Below are positions 44,877-53,208 of a DNA stretch of 64,000 nucleotides, piece after piece. Within the stretch, counting starts at the first letter, position 1; every line of letters begins with the position of its first letter. The notes beneath the pieces are model-generated. The model was given only the letters and a program-made list of their open reading frames with translations, made no database searches and was not told the origin of the DNA. The position numbers were made by a program, and so were the translations under genes. This DNA comes from Streptomyces sp. V1I1 (GTDB lineage Bacteria > Actinomycetota > Actinomycetes > Streptomycetales > Streptomycetaceae), in NCBI RefSeq assembly GCF_030817355.1, contig NZ_JAUSZH010000001.1:5456501-5520500 (forward strand), given 5' to 3'.

Positions 44877-46159
44877 GAATCCCCCCTGCGGTCATTGAGC
44901 CCGGACGGTCCCGGCTGTCTCGGGACAAGGACTTCGGCGGCGGCCTGCTGATAGCGCAGCACCGCCTGCTCGGCGACGCGCAGATCGCACGGCGCGCTCC
45001 ACAGCATCCGGCGGGCCGCGTCGTACCGCTCGATCAGCAGCGGATCCTCCGCCATCCCGTGCCGGGCCACTTTCGCCTTGTACGCGTCGAGACGGCCGCG
45101 CAGCTCGGCGCGGACCGCGAGCGGGGCGGTGACGGCCGTCAAAGACTCACGGGCGCGCAGCAGTTCGTCCTCCGCCTCGCGCTCCAGGGATTCGAGCAGC
45201 GGCGAGAGACGGTGCCACTGTGAGTGCCTGCGGTACTCGGCTGCGGTGGCGAGCCGCTCCTGCAGCGCGGTCGGCGGGCCGCTGACCGCGGGCACCTCGG
45301 AGGCGGCGATCTTGGCCAGCACCTCGCCGCGCGCTGACCGCGCCTCGGTCAGCGTACGGTCGGCGCGCGACAGCACGTCGCGCAGCCGGATCAGCCGCTC
45401 CTCGGAGTCCTGCCGGACCCGGAGCACGGCCTCGATCTCCCGGCGGATGTCTTCGAGTGCGCGCGCCGCACGGTCGTAGCGGTCGGTGTCGGGGCGGCCG
45501 CCGCCGGGTGCCGAACTGCCGAGCGCGGGCCGCCAGAAGGCGAGCGGGTCGGAGATCACCTGGGCGCGCAGCGTGGACAGTTCGTGGGTGATCGACTCCA
45601 GCTCGTCGCCGGCCGGGTGCTCCCCGGGCCGTACGCCGACGGAGTGCGCGAGCGAGCGGGTGCGCTGCAGCTCGGCGGAGAGCAGATCTATCCGGGCGGG
45701 CAGCGCCGACCACACCGAGTCGGCCGTCACCACCATGTCCAGCGAGCCCGCGTACAGCTCGTTCATCCTGGCGACCAGCTCTTCGAGCGTGAACTGCTGG
45801 GAGAGCTTGGCGGGTCCGGTGATCGAGGGTGCGGTGTGGGTGGCCGAGCCGGCGATCGTGACACTGCGGCCGCGCAGCCGGTCGGTCAGCTCCACCAGGT
45901 CCTCGCGGTTCGGCCAGCGACGCCTGGCGCGCAGCTCACGGGTGTCGTTCAGGGCGGCGGTGTACGCGTCGAAGTACTCCCACAGCAGGCTGATCGCCTG
46001 CTCGGCAGAGGCCCAGCGGTCCTTGGTGACGCCCGTCAGCTCGGCGCCTTCGAGGAGTCTGCGGCCGGCATGGTCCTGCAGGGCGAGGAGCGAGGTCTCG
46101 ATCGCCTCGTGCTCCGCGCCGAGCCGCGCCAGCGCACGGTCCACCTCGTCCCGGTCCAT
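44873..46159 (-). CDS. Coiled-coil hypothetical protein of the PknG operon
   Basis: 428 residues from ATG 46159 (446 if 46213 is used). Nearly all helical with heptad-like stretches: DEVDRALARLGAEHEAIETS, RALEDIRREIEAVLRVRQDS and SLEREAEDELLRARESLTAV. There is no enzyme motif, signal peptide or membrane span. It is placed between glnH and pknG and overlaps pknG by ATGA, so it is likely a scaffold or adaptor of the kinase pathway. I prefer ATG 46159 because the upstream 18 codons lie in a short palindromic repeat element rather than conserved protein. Confidence 0.75.
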   Translation of the reverse strand: MDRDEVDRALARLGAEHEAIETSLLALQDHAGRRLLEGAELTGVTKDRWASAEQAISLLWEYFDAYTAALNDTRELRARRRWPNREDLVELTDRLRGRSVTIAGSATHTAPSITGPAKLSQQFTLEELVARMNELYAGSLDMVVTADSVWSALPARIDLLSAELQRTRSLAHSVGVRPGEHPAGDELESITHELSTLRAQVISDPLAFWRPALGSSAPGGGRPDTDRYDRAARALEDIRREIEAVLRVRQDSEERLIRLRDVLSRADRTLTEARSARGEVLAKIAASEVPAVSGPPTALQERLATAAEYRRHSQWHRLSPLLESLEREAEDELLRARESLTAVTAPLAVRAELRGRLDAYKAKVARHGMAEDPLLIERYDAARRMLWSAPCDLRVAEQAVLRYQQAAAEVLVPRQPGPSGLNDRRGDS

Positions 46160-46170
46160 CACCGGGCCTG

Positions 46171-46204
46171 GGGGTCCCCCCGCGGAGCTGGGGGAGGGTC
46201 CCGC
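46171..46204. repeat. Short palindromic (REP-like) element
   Basis: ggggtccccccgcggagctg followed by ggggagggtccc. This GGGGGTCCC...CTGGGGGAGGG pattern is one I recognise as a dispersed small repeat in Streptomyces intergenic DNA. It sits between glnH and the coiled-coil gene and disrupts the apparent 5' end of that ORF. Confidence 0.6.
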
Positions 46205-46291
46205 CGCGGCCATCGATCACCTCTCTGCTCTTCCTGTGTTCCTTGCAGGACTAGTTGTTCAGCTCGTTCAGCTCGTTCAGCGCCGGCTGTG

Positions 46292-47317
46292 TCAGCCGGC
46301 GCGGTACTTCGGCGCCGGCGGCCCGGTTATCCCGGGGAGATCGGCCACCAGCCATTTGTTGTACGCCTGCGTCCAGGCGCCCTTGCGGTACTCGTCAAGC
46401 ACCTTGTTCACCCGGCGCACCAGGTCGTCCTTGCCGAGCTTGGTGGCCACGCCGTAGTACTCGGTGGTGAAGGGCTTGCCGCCCTTGAGCTCGACCGCCG
46501 GGTCCTGCGCCGCCTGGCCGGCCGCGAGGGCGTTGTCCGTCACGATCGCGTCGACGAGGCCCTGCTGGAGCCGCACCAGGCAGTCCAGCTGGTTGGACAC
46601 GGTGAGCACGTCCTCGTCTCCCGGCTGCCCGTCGTGCTTGTCCTTGAACGTGGCGCCGAAGGAGTCCTTCTCCAGCGCGTCGTACGCCGTCGAGCCCTCC
46701 GCCGTGCAGACCTTCTTCCCGGCGAGGGACTTGTCGTATCCGGTTATGGACGAACCCTTGGAGGCGAGGACCTGCTGGCCCGCCTGGAAGTACGCGGTGG
46801 AGAAGGCGACCTGCTTGATCCGTGCGCAGTTGATCGTCATCGTGCGGACGACGATGTCCACCGTGCCGTTGTTCAGTGCGGGTATGCGCTGATTGGTCGG
46901 GATGGCACGGAAGATGATGGCGTCCGGCTTGCCGAGGATGTCCTGGGCGATGGCCCGGGCGAGATCGATGTCGAAGCCTTCGAGGCCGCCGGTGGCCGGA
47001 TTGCGGTAGCCCCAGCGGTAGCTGTTCTGGTCGACGCCGACGATCAGCTTGCCCCGCGCCACGATCGCGTCGATGTTCGGTCCGTTCGCCGCTGACGGCG
47101 ACAGGGAGCGCTCCGGTTCCGTACAGCTGTCGGCCTTGGCGGGCGTCGCCGAGGCGGCGCTCTGGCCGTCCAGGCCGGAGCCGAGGGCGTCCGCGCCGCC
47201 ATGGGACAGCGGCAGCAGCGTGACGGCGGCGGTCAGCGCACAGGCAGCGGCCATCCCCGCGACGCCGCCCCAGCCGCGGAACCTGGTCCTCAGGTCCGTC
47301 ATCGCTCCTCCTCTCAC
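46292..47317 (-). CDS. glnH: GlnH-like amino-acid-binding protein
   Basis: 341 residues. A hydrophobic N-terminal segment (GVAGMAAACALTAAVTLLPL) serves as signal or anchor. The periplasmic-binding-protein type 3 fold shows IDAIVARGKLIVGVDQNSYR, GFDIDLARAIAQDILG, RTMTINCARIKQVAFS and AGKKVCTAEGSTAYDALEK. There is no canonical lipobox. In the mycobacterial pathway GlnH binds Asp/Glu outside the cell and signals through the membrane protein GlnX to PknG. Here glnX (4-bp overlap upstream) and pknG (downstream) are in the same operon and no ABC permease is adjacent, which supports a sensor rather than a transport role. Confidence 0.92.
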   Translation of the reverse strand: MRGGAMTDLRTRFRGWGGVAGMAAACALTAAVTLLPLSHGGADALGSGLDGQSAASATPAKADSCTEPERSLSPSAANGPNIDAIVARGKLIVGVDQNSYRWGYRNPATGGLEGFDIDLARAIAQDILGKPDAIIFRAIPTNQRIPALNNGTVDIVVRTMTINCARIKQVAFSTAYFQAGQQVLASKGSSITGYDKSLAGKKVCTAEGSTAYDALEKDSFGATFKDKHDGQPGDEDVLTVSNQLDCLVRLQQGLVDAIVTDNALAAGQAAQDPAVELKGGKPFTTEYYGVATKLGKDDLVRRVNKVLDEYRKGAWTQAYNKWLVADLPGITGPPAPKYRAG

Positions 47318-48705
47318 CGGTACTCCGAAAGCCTGCGGTTGATGCCGAGCACGGCGCCCGCCGCACCCAGCACTGCCAGTGCCGCGGCGCCGACCGGCAG
47401 CCCGGTCAGCGCGCCGCGCCCGTCCTCGGCGGCGCGGGTGAACTCGCGCTGCTCGTGCGCGAGCGCTGTCGCCAGCGCGCCGTCCACCTGGTCGAAGGAC
47501 TGGCCGGTGGAGACCTTGGGCCCGATGACCTTGTCCAGCGCGCCTTCGTAGTCACCGGCCTTGTCGGTGGTGCTGGCGCTGGCGTGCCGGACCTTCCACT
47601 CGGACACGCCCTTGACGGCGGCCTCGACGGGGCCGAGGCCTTCCTTGTCGTCGGCGAGCTTCTGCGCCTCGCTCAGCCGGTCGCCGAGCTTCTTCATGCC
47701 CGTGGTGTAGTCCGTTTCGTACTTGTCGCTCTTGCCGTCGTCGGTGAGCACCGCGCCCCGGGCGACGAGCGTCAGGTTCTCATTCGCCCGCGCCTTCAGG
47801 GAGCTGATCCGGGCGTCGTTGAGCACCTTGAGTGACTTCTGGCCGTGCGCCTCGGCGGCGTTCAGCTCGGCGCGGGCCACCGTGTGTCCCACGGCAAGCC
47901 ACAGCAGCACGACGGTGGCGGCCGCCGTGGCGGCGAGCAGGCCGTGGTTGAACACCCTGTTCGTCCGCTGGTAGTTGCGGCGCTGCGCCCACACCAGGGC
48001 GGCCAGCGCGACCACACCCACGGCGAGCGAGAAGACCGGCCAGAAGCGGGCGTTGTCGTCATCCCGGTCGAGCCGGGCCGTCTCCGCGTCGTACAGCTTC
48101 TGGGCGGCGGGCAGCAGATCCCGGGTCATCTGCTCGTTCGCGAACCGCAGATACGCGCCGCCGAGGGGCAGGCCCTGCCGGTTGTAGGAGCGGGCCGTCT
48201 CGATCACGCCGGTGTAGCGGGGGAGCTGCTCGTTGAGGGCGGCTATCTGGCGGCCCGACTCGCTCGAACTGTCTGTGTTCGCCGCAGCCTTGACCAGCAG
48301 CCGGGAAGCGAGCGCGATGTCCTTCTGATACCGCTCACGGGCAGCGCGGGGCTCCTCGGCGCCGGCCAGGAAGCCACTGGAGGCCGCAGTGTCCGCGTCG
48401 GCCAGCGAGCGGTAGATGGACGCGGCGTCCGCGCTCAGTGGCTGGCTCCGGCTCACCACGTCGTCGGCCGCGGATGCCCGGTCGGAGATCTCGAACGCCG
48501 TCACCGCGCCGAACGCCACCACCAGCGCCGCCAGAACGGCCCCGATGATCTGCAGCCGCCCCGGCTCGGTCGTCGCCGCAGTGCGCAGCCGTTTCTTGCC
48601 CTCGGCCCAGGCGCCGCGGTGGGCGGGCGGCGTGGCCGGCGGCTGTGCCGGCGCATGCGTCGGAGCCGATTGGGGCGCGGTGCGCACAGTCGGCGGGTAT
48701 GTCAC
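47314..48705 (-). CDS. glnX: GlnX-like four-helix membrane signalling protein
   Basis: 463 residues from GTG 48705 with GGGGGAGG upstream. After a Pro/Ala-rich cytoplasmic tail, TM1 is IIGAVLAALVVAFGAVTAF. A large extracellular helical domain follows, then TM2 (FWPVFSLAVGVVALAALVW) and TM3 (LLAATAAATVVLLWLAVGHT), a second extracellular helical domain, and TM4 near the C-terminus (LPVGAAALAVLGAAGAVLGI). This two-sensor, four-TM layout matches mycobacterial GlnX, which relays GlnH ligand binding to PknG. It is the first gene of the seven-gene operon. Confidence 0.9.
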   Translation of the reverse strand: MTYPPTVRTAPQSAPTHAPAQPPATPPAHRGAWAEGKKRLRTAATTEPGRLQIIGAVLAALVVAFGAVTAFEISDRASAADDVVSRSQPLSADAASIYRSLADADTAASSGFLAGAEEPRAARERYQKDIALASRLLVKAAANTDSSSESGRQIAALNEQLPRYTGVIETARSYNRQGLPLGGAYLRFANEQMTRDLLPAAQKLYDAETARLDRDDDNARFWPVFSLAVGVVALAALVWAQRRNYQRTNRVFNHGLLAATAAATVVLLWLAVGHTVARAELNAAEAHGQKSLKVLNDARISSLKARANENLTLVARGAVLTDDGKSDKYETDYTTGMKKLGDRLSEAQKLADDKEGLGPVEAAVKGVSEWKVRHASASTTDKAGDYEGALDKVIGPKVSTGQSFDQVDGALATALAHEQREFTRAAEDGRGALTGLPVGAAALAVLGAAGAVLGINRRLSEYR

Positions 48706-48921
48706 GTGACCTCCCCCTCGGTCGCTGACGTCGGCCCGCCCCCGGCGGGTCGGGGGACGTCCCCCGGCCAGCAGTATGGCCGCAGTGACTGACATACACA
48801 GCAGGATTGACTGGATCTTGTCCTGTCGCAGCAATTCAGGATCCGTCAGGCCCCGTCTCCCCCGCCATTCTCCCCACCATGAATACGCTTCAGGACCTTG
48901 ATCGGTTCCCGTTGCAGGCAT

Positions 48922-48985
48922 GTTGGGCAGCAGGGACGTTGGGCAGCACGGATGTTCGGCAGCACGGACGTTGGGCAGCACGGAT
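48922..48985. repeat. Four tandem 16-bp repeats upstream of the glnX operon
   Basis: Units gttgggcagcagggac, gttgggcagcacggat, gttcggcagcacggac and gttgggcagcacggat, followed by a partial copy. They lie about 215 bp upstream of glnX and just after the csn operon terminator. Function unknown; they may be slippage repeats. Confidence 0.85.
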
Positions 48986-48996
48986 GTCGGGCATGG

Positions 48997-49039
48997 CCAA
49001 TCGCCGGACGGGCGTGACGTCAGCCCGTCCGGCGATTGG
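48997..49039 (-). terminator. 17-bp perfect hairpin after the csn operon
   Basis: ccaatcgccggacgggc, 9-base loop gtgacgtca, and the exact complement, 11 bp beyond the csnK stop. A strong intrinsic-type terminator without T-run. The tgacgtca loop is itself palindromic. Confidence 0.88.
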
Positions 49040-49050
49040 AGACGTAGCGG

Positions 49051-50076
49051 CTACGCGTAGTGCGCGCGCAGCCCGGCGCGGACCTCGGGCGAGGCCCCGA
49101 TGTGGTCCATGCCCAACAGGGCCGCGCCGAGCACCGGCGGTGCCGTCACCACCTCGATCACCGCTTTGGGCGCCTTGGCCGCGAGCAGCTTGCCGATGTG
49201 CTCGTCCAACTCCGGGTGCCTGGCCGCGAGCACGCTGCCGCCCAGCAGCACCGGCGCCTCCTCGTCGAGCAGATCCAACCGCGCCAGTGCCACCGTGGAC
49301 AGGGCGACGACCTCCTCGGCCAGCCGGTGCACCACCGAGCGGGCGACCGCATCGCCCTCCGCGCTGGTGGCGAAGAGGACCGGCGTCAGCTCGTGCTTGC
49401 GCGCCGCGGGGATCCGCCCCCGGTGCAGCGCCTCGATCAGGGCGTACATGGAGTCCAGGCCGAAGTGCGCGGGCAGCGTACGGGCCAGGGCCGTCGGCTC
49501 GCCGCGTCCGTCCTCCGCCCGCGCCGCGAACCACAGCGCCTCCTCCGCGAGCCCCGCGCCGCCGCCCCAGTCACCGGAGATCCGGCCGATCGCGGGGAAG
49601 CGCGCGGTACGGCCGTCCGGCAGCATGCCGACGCAGTTGATGCCCGCGCCGCACACCACCGCGACCCCCCGTGGCTCATCCACGCCCGCCCGCAGGATGG
49701 CGAACGTGTCGTTGCGTACCTCGGTCGTGAGCCCCCAGCCGCGAGCCTGCACCGCGGCCGCCAACTCCAGTTCCTCGACTGGAAGATCGGCGTTGGCCAG
49801 GCAGGCCGAGACATGCGCGACGAACGGCTCGGAGAGCGTGGTGACACCGCCCGTGGTGACATCGGCCGTGGTGACACCGGCCGCGGTGACACCGGCCGCG
49901 GTCGCGGCGGCCGCGACCGTATGGCCCAGGGCGTCGACAGCCGCCTCGATGCCGACGGCCGGCGGCTGGAACCCCCCGCCGCGGGCCTTGCCGAGGACGG
50001 TCCCGTCGGCCGCGACCACCGCGACGTCGGTCTTGCTGTTGCCGGCGTCGATGGCCAGGACGCCACGTGCGGTCAT
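49051..50076 (-). CDS. csnK: BadF/BcrA-type amino-sugar kinase (CsnK-like)
   Basis: 341 residues from ATG 50076. The ASKHA kinase fold shows VLAIDAGNSKTDVAV (phosphate 1), GWGLTTEVRNDTFAILRAG, VVCGAGINCVG and ISGDWGGGAG, as in N-acetylglucosamine kinases of the BadF/BcrA group. A short AAGVTAAGVTTADVTTGGVT repeat lies near residue 65. It is the last gene of the csn operon and overlaps csnH by ATGA. By analogy with S. coelicolor csnR-K it phosphorylates glucosamine or related sugars released from imported chitosan oligomers; substrate not proven from sequence. Confidence 0.9.
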   Translation of the reverse strand: MTARGVLAIDAGNSKTDVAVVAADGTVLGKARGGGFQPPAVGIEAAVDALGHTVAAAATAAGVTAAGVTTADVTTGGVTTLSEPFVAHVSACLANADLPVEELELAAAVQARGWGLTTEVRNDTFAILRAGVDEPRGVAVVCGAGINCVGMLPDGRTARFPAIGRISGDWGGGAGLAEEALWFAARAEDGRGEPTALARTLPAHFGLDSMYALIEALHRGRIPAARKHELTPVLFATSAEGDAVARSVVHRLAEEVVALSTVALARLDLLDEEAPVLLGGSVLAARHPELDEHIGKLLAAKAPKAVIEVVTAPPVLGAALLGMDHIGASPEVRAGLRAHYA

Positions 50077-51338
50077 GCCCACGCGAGGTGCTCCCGGTTG
50101 TGCGCGATCAGCTTGTCGGTGAGCGGCTCGGCGTACTCGTACTGGCCGATCAGCGGATGCGACAGCAGCGCCTTGAAGACGCGGTCGCGGCCGCCGCGCA
50201 GGGCGGCCTCCAGCGCCAGGTCCTCGTACGCCGTCACATTGGCGATCAACCCCGCGTACAGCGGGTCGAGTTCGGGCACGGCGAGCGGTGTGGTGCCGCT
50301 GCCGTCGACGCGCGCCTGCACCTCGATCACAGCGTCGTCCGGCAGGAAGGACAGCGTGCCCTTGTTGTACGTGTTCACCACCTGCACCGAGCTGCCGCCC
50401 CCGGCCAGCAGCGAGGCCGCGAGGTCCACGGCCGCCTCCGAGTAGAAGGCGCCGCCGCGCTTGGCGAGCAGCTCCGGCTTGCTGTCCAGCGCCGGGTCGC
50501 CGTACATCTCGAGCAGTTGCCTCTCCATCTGCGCGACCTCGGCGGCCCGCGACGGCTTGGTCCTCAGCTCGCGTACGACGTCGTCGTGCGCGTAGAAGTA
50601 GCGCAGGTAGTACGAGGGGACGACACCGAGCCGGTCCAGCAACTGGCGCGGCAGCCGCAGATCGTCCGCGATCGCGTCGCCGTGCTCGGCCAGCAGCTTC
50701 GGGAGCAGATCCACGCCGTCGGGCCCGCCGATGCGCACACCCGTCTCCCACGTCAGGTGGTTGAGGCCCACATGGTTCAAGTGGACGTCGGACGGGGCTA
50801 CTTCGAGGAGCTTCGCGAACTTGCGCTGGAAGCCGATGGCGACATTGCACAGCCCGACGGCCTTGTGCCCGGCCTGCAGCAGCGCCCGGGTCACGATGCC
50901 CACCGGGTTGGTGAAGTCGATGATCCAGGCATCAGGGTTGGTACGCCGCACCCGCTCGGCGATGTCGAGGACGACCGGGACGGTCCGCAGAGCCTTGGCG
51001 AGCCCGCCCGCGCCCGTCGTCTCCTGCCCGACGCAGCAGCACTCCAGCGGCCAGGTCTCGTCCTCGTTCCGGGCCGCCTGTCCGCCCACGCGCAACTGCA
51101 GCAGCACCGCGTCGGCGTCCGCGACGCCCGCGTCCACGTCGGAGGTGGTGACGATCTTCCCGTCGTGACCCTGCTTGGCGAAGATCCGCCGCGCCAGGCC
51201 GCCGACCAGCTCGAGGCGGTCGGCCGCGGGGTCGATGAGCACCAGTTCGCTGATCGGGAGGGTGTCCCTCAGCCGGGCGAAGCCGTCGATCAACTCAGGG
51301 GTGTAGGTGGATCCGCCACCCACGACTGCGAGCTTCAT
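50073..51338 (-). CDS. csnH: GH4-family 6-phospho-beta-glucosidase-like enzyme (CsnH-like)
   Basis: 421 residues. The NAD-binding N-terminus is KLAVVGGGSTYTPELIDGFA. GH4 metal- and substrate-site motifs follow: VLLQLRVGGQAARNEDE, the Cys-containing VGLCNVAIGFQ, FTNPVGIVTRALL, and HLNHVGLNHLTW. GH4 enzymes cleave glycosides by an NAD+/Mn2+-dependent redox elimination. Within this operon it probably cleaves glucosamine disaccharides, possibly after phosphorylation by the adjacent kinase. It follows csnG by 7 bp and overlaps csnK. Confidence 0.93.
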   Translation of the reverse strand: MKLAVVGGGSTYTPELIDGFARLRDTLPISELVLIDPAADRLELVGGLARRIFAKQGHDGKIVTTSDVDAGVADADAVLLQLRVGGQAARNEDETWPLECCCVGQETTGAGGLAKALRTVPVVLDIAERVRRTNPDAWIIDFTNPVGIVTRALLQAGHKAVGLCNVAIGFQRKFAKLLEVAPSDVHLNHVGLNHLTWETGVRIGGPDGVDLLPKLLAEHGDAIADDLRLPRQLLDRLGVVPSYYLRYFYAHDDVVRELRTKPSRAAEVAQMERQLLEMYGDPALDSKPELLAKRGGAFYSEAAVDLAASLLAGGGSSVQVVNTYNKGTLSFLPDDAVIEVQARVDGSGTTPLAVPELDPLYAGLIANVTAYEDLALEAALRGGRDRVFKALLSHPLIGQYEYAEPLTDKLIAHNREHLAWA

Positions 51339-51345
51339 ATGTGCA

Positions 51346-52257
51346 TCAGCCCTTCACTCCGGTCAGTGTGACGCCCTCGACGAACGCCTTCTGGGCGAAG
51401 AAGAAGACGAGGATCACGGGGGCCATGACCAGGACGGTCGCGGCCATGGTCAGATTCCAGTCCGTGTGGTGCGCGCCCTTGAACGACTCCAGGCCGTAGC
51501 TCAGAGTCCACGCCGCCGGGTTCTCCGATGCGTAGATCTGCGGGCCGAAGTAGTCGTTCCAGGCGTAGAAGAACTGGAAGAGCGCGACGGCGGCGATGCC
51601 CGGCTTGGCCATCGGCAGCACCACCTTGATCAGCGTGCGGAGTTCACCGCAGCCGTCGACCTTCGCCGCGTCCAGGTACTCATTGGGAATGGTGAGCAGG
51701 AACTGCCGCAGGAGGAAGATCGAGAACGCGTCGCCGAACGCCATCGGGATGATCAGCGGCCAGAGCGTGCCGGCCAGGTCCAGCTGCTTCGCCCAGAACA
51801 GATACATCGGGATGATGATCACCTGGGGCGGCAGCATCATCATCGAGATGACGAGCATCATCGACAGATTGCGGCCGCGGAAGCGGAACTTGGCGAGCGC
51901 GTAGGCCACCGGGATGGACGACACGACGGTCAGGACGGTGCCGAGACCCGCGTACAGCAGGGTGTTCTTCCACCAGGTCAGGAAGCCGGGGGTGTCCAGG
52001 ACCCGGGTGTAGTTGTCCCACTCCCACGTCGCCGGGACGAGATCGCGGGTGAGCGTCTGCTGGTCGCTCATCAGCGAGGTGAGGACGACGAAGACGAACG
52101 GCAGCACGAAGAAGAGCGCGGCCGCGATACCCACTGAGTGCACGGCGATCCAGTGCAGCAGCGCCTTGCGGCGCGCCGTGCGCCCGGCCTGAGAAGCGGC
52201 GGTCGGCGGCGCGGCAGGCGTTCCGTGCCGGCCGGGCTTGTCGAGTACTTGAGTCAT
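51346..52257 (-). CDS. csnG: Sugar ABC transporter permease, MalG type (CsnG-like)
   Basis: 303 residues from ATG 52257; GTG 52266 overlaps the csnF stop and is an alternative. Six membrane segments are predictable, starting with HSVGIAAALFFVLPFVFVVL. The EAA loop, EYLDAAKVDGCGELRTLIKV followed by VLPMAKPG, contacts the ATPase. No dedicated ATPase gene is in the operon, as is usual for streptomycete sugar importers that share MsiK. It imports chitosan-derived oligosaccharides by analogy. Confidence 0.94.
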   Translation of the reverse strand: MTQVLDKPGRHGTPAAPPTAASQAGRTARRKALLHWIAVHSVGIAAALFFVLPFVFVVLTSLMSDQQTLTRDLVPATWEWDNYTRVLDTPGFLTWWKNTLLYAGLGTVLTVVSSIPVAYALAKFRFRGRNLSMMLVISMMMLPPQVIIIPMYLFWAKQLDLAGTLWPLIIPMAFGDAFSIFLLRQFLLTIPNEYLDAAKVDGCGELRTLIKVVLPMAKPGIAAVALFQFFYAWNDYFGPQIYASENPAAWTLSYGLESFKGAHHTDWNLTMAATVLVMAPVILVFFFAQKAFVEGVTLTGVKG

Positions 52258-52262
52258 GGCGG

Positions 52263-53204
52263 TCACCCACCTGCCTGCATCAGGCCGCCGCGCCGTCGCA
52301 TCAGAAACGCGGTGAAGACCATGGAGAGCACGAACAGAACGAGCGCGATGACAGCGGCGGAGCCGTAGTCGAAGCGCTGGAAGCCGAGGTTGTAGATGAG
52401 CTGCGGCAGCGTCAACGTCGACTTCTCGGGGTAGCCGGGCTCGAACTGCTGCCCGCTGCCGCCGATGATTCCGGAGGCGACCTTCCCGGCCACCAGCGGC
52501 TGTGTGTAGTACTGCATCGTCTGGATCACGCCGGTGACGATGGCGAACATCACGATCGGCGAGATGTTCGGGAGGGTGACGAACCGAAAGCGCTGCCAGG
52601 CGGTCGCGCCGTCCAGCTCCGCCGCCTCGTACTGCTCCTTCGGCACATCCAGCAGCGCCGCCATGAAGATCACCATCAGGTCGCCGATGCCCCACAGGGC
52701 GAGCGCGGTGAGCGCCGGCTTGGACCAGGCGGGGTCGGTGAACCAGCCGGGGGTGGGCAGCCCGATCGAGTCGAGGATCGAATTGACCGGTCCGGTACCG
52801 GGGTTGAGCAGGAAGACGAAGGCGAGCGTCGCCGCGACCGGCGGCGCCAGATACGGCAGATAGAACAGGGTGCGGAAGACTCCCGCGCCCGTCCTGATCC
52901 TGGTGATCAGCAGCCCGACACCGAGGCCGAAGACGACCCGGCAGGTGACCATCACCAGCACCAGCCACAGGGTGTTCTGCAGAGCCGGCCAGAACATCCG
53001 GTACTCGCTGAAGACGTACGTCCAGTTGTCCAGGCCGTTGAAGACTGGCGGCCGGAAGCCGTCGTACTTCATGAAGGAGAAGTAGATGGTGGAGATCAGC
53101 GGGTAGGCGAAGAAGACGCTGAAGCCGATCAGCCAGGGCGACATGAAGGCCGCGGTACGAAGCGTCGAGCGACGGCGCTTCGACCGCAGAGTGTGCGTCG
53201 TCAC
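52263..53204 (-). CDS. csnF: Sugar ABC transporter permease, MalF type (CsnF-like)
   Basis: 313 residues. A short basic N-terminus (LRSKRRRSTLRTAAF) precedes TM1 (MSPWLIGFSVFFAYPLISTI). The EAA motif is EQYEAAELDGATAWQRFRFV. The C-terminal TM has VIALVLFVLSMVFTAFLM followed by RRRGG. It pairs with CsnG to form the membrane channel. It starts 4 bp after the csnE stop and overlaps csnG if GTG 52266 is used. Confidence 0.94.
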   Translation of the reverse strand: MTTHTLRSKRRRSTLRTAAFMSPWLIGFSVFFAYPLISTIYFSFMKYDGFRPPVFNGLDNWTYVFSEYRMFWPALQNTLWLVLVMVTCRVVFGLGVGLLITRIRTGAGVFRTLFYLPYLAPPVAATLAFVFLLNPGTGPVNSILDSIGLPTPGWFTDPAWSKPALTALALWGIGDLMVIFMAALLDVPKEQYEAAELDGATAWQRFRFVTLPNISPIVMFAIVTGVIQTMQYYTQPLVAGKVASGIIGGSGQQFEPGYPEKSTLTLPQLIYNLGFQRFDYGSAAVIALVLFVLSMVFTAFLMRRRGGLMQAGG

Positions 53205-53208
53205 GGTG

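Noticed and set aside
46292..47317. GlnH as part of a glutamate ABC importer
   Set aside because: No permease or ATPase gene is adjacent; glnX and pknG neighbours fit the sensor pathway better.
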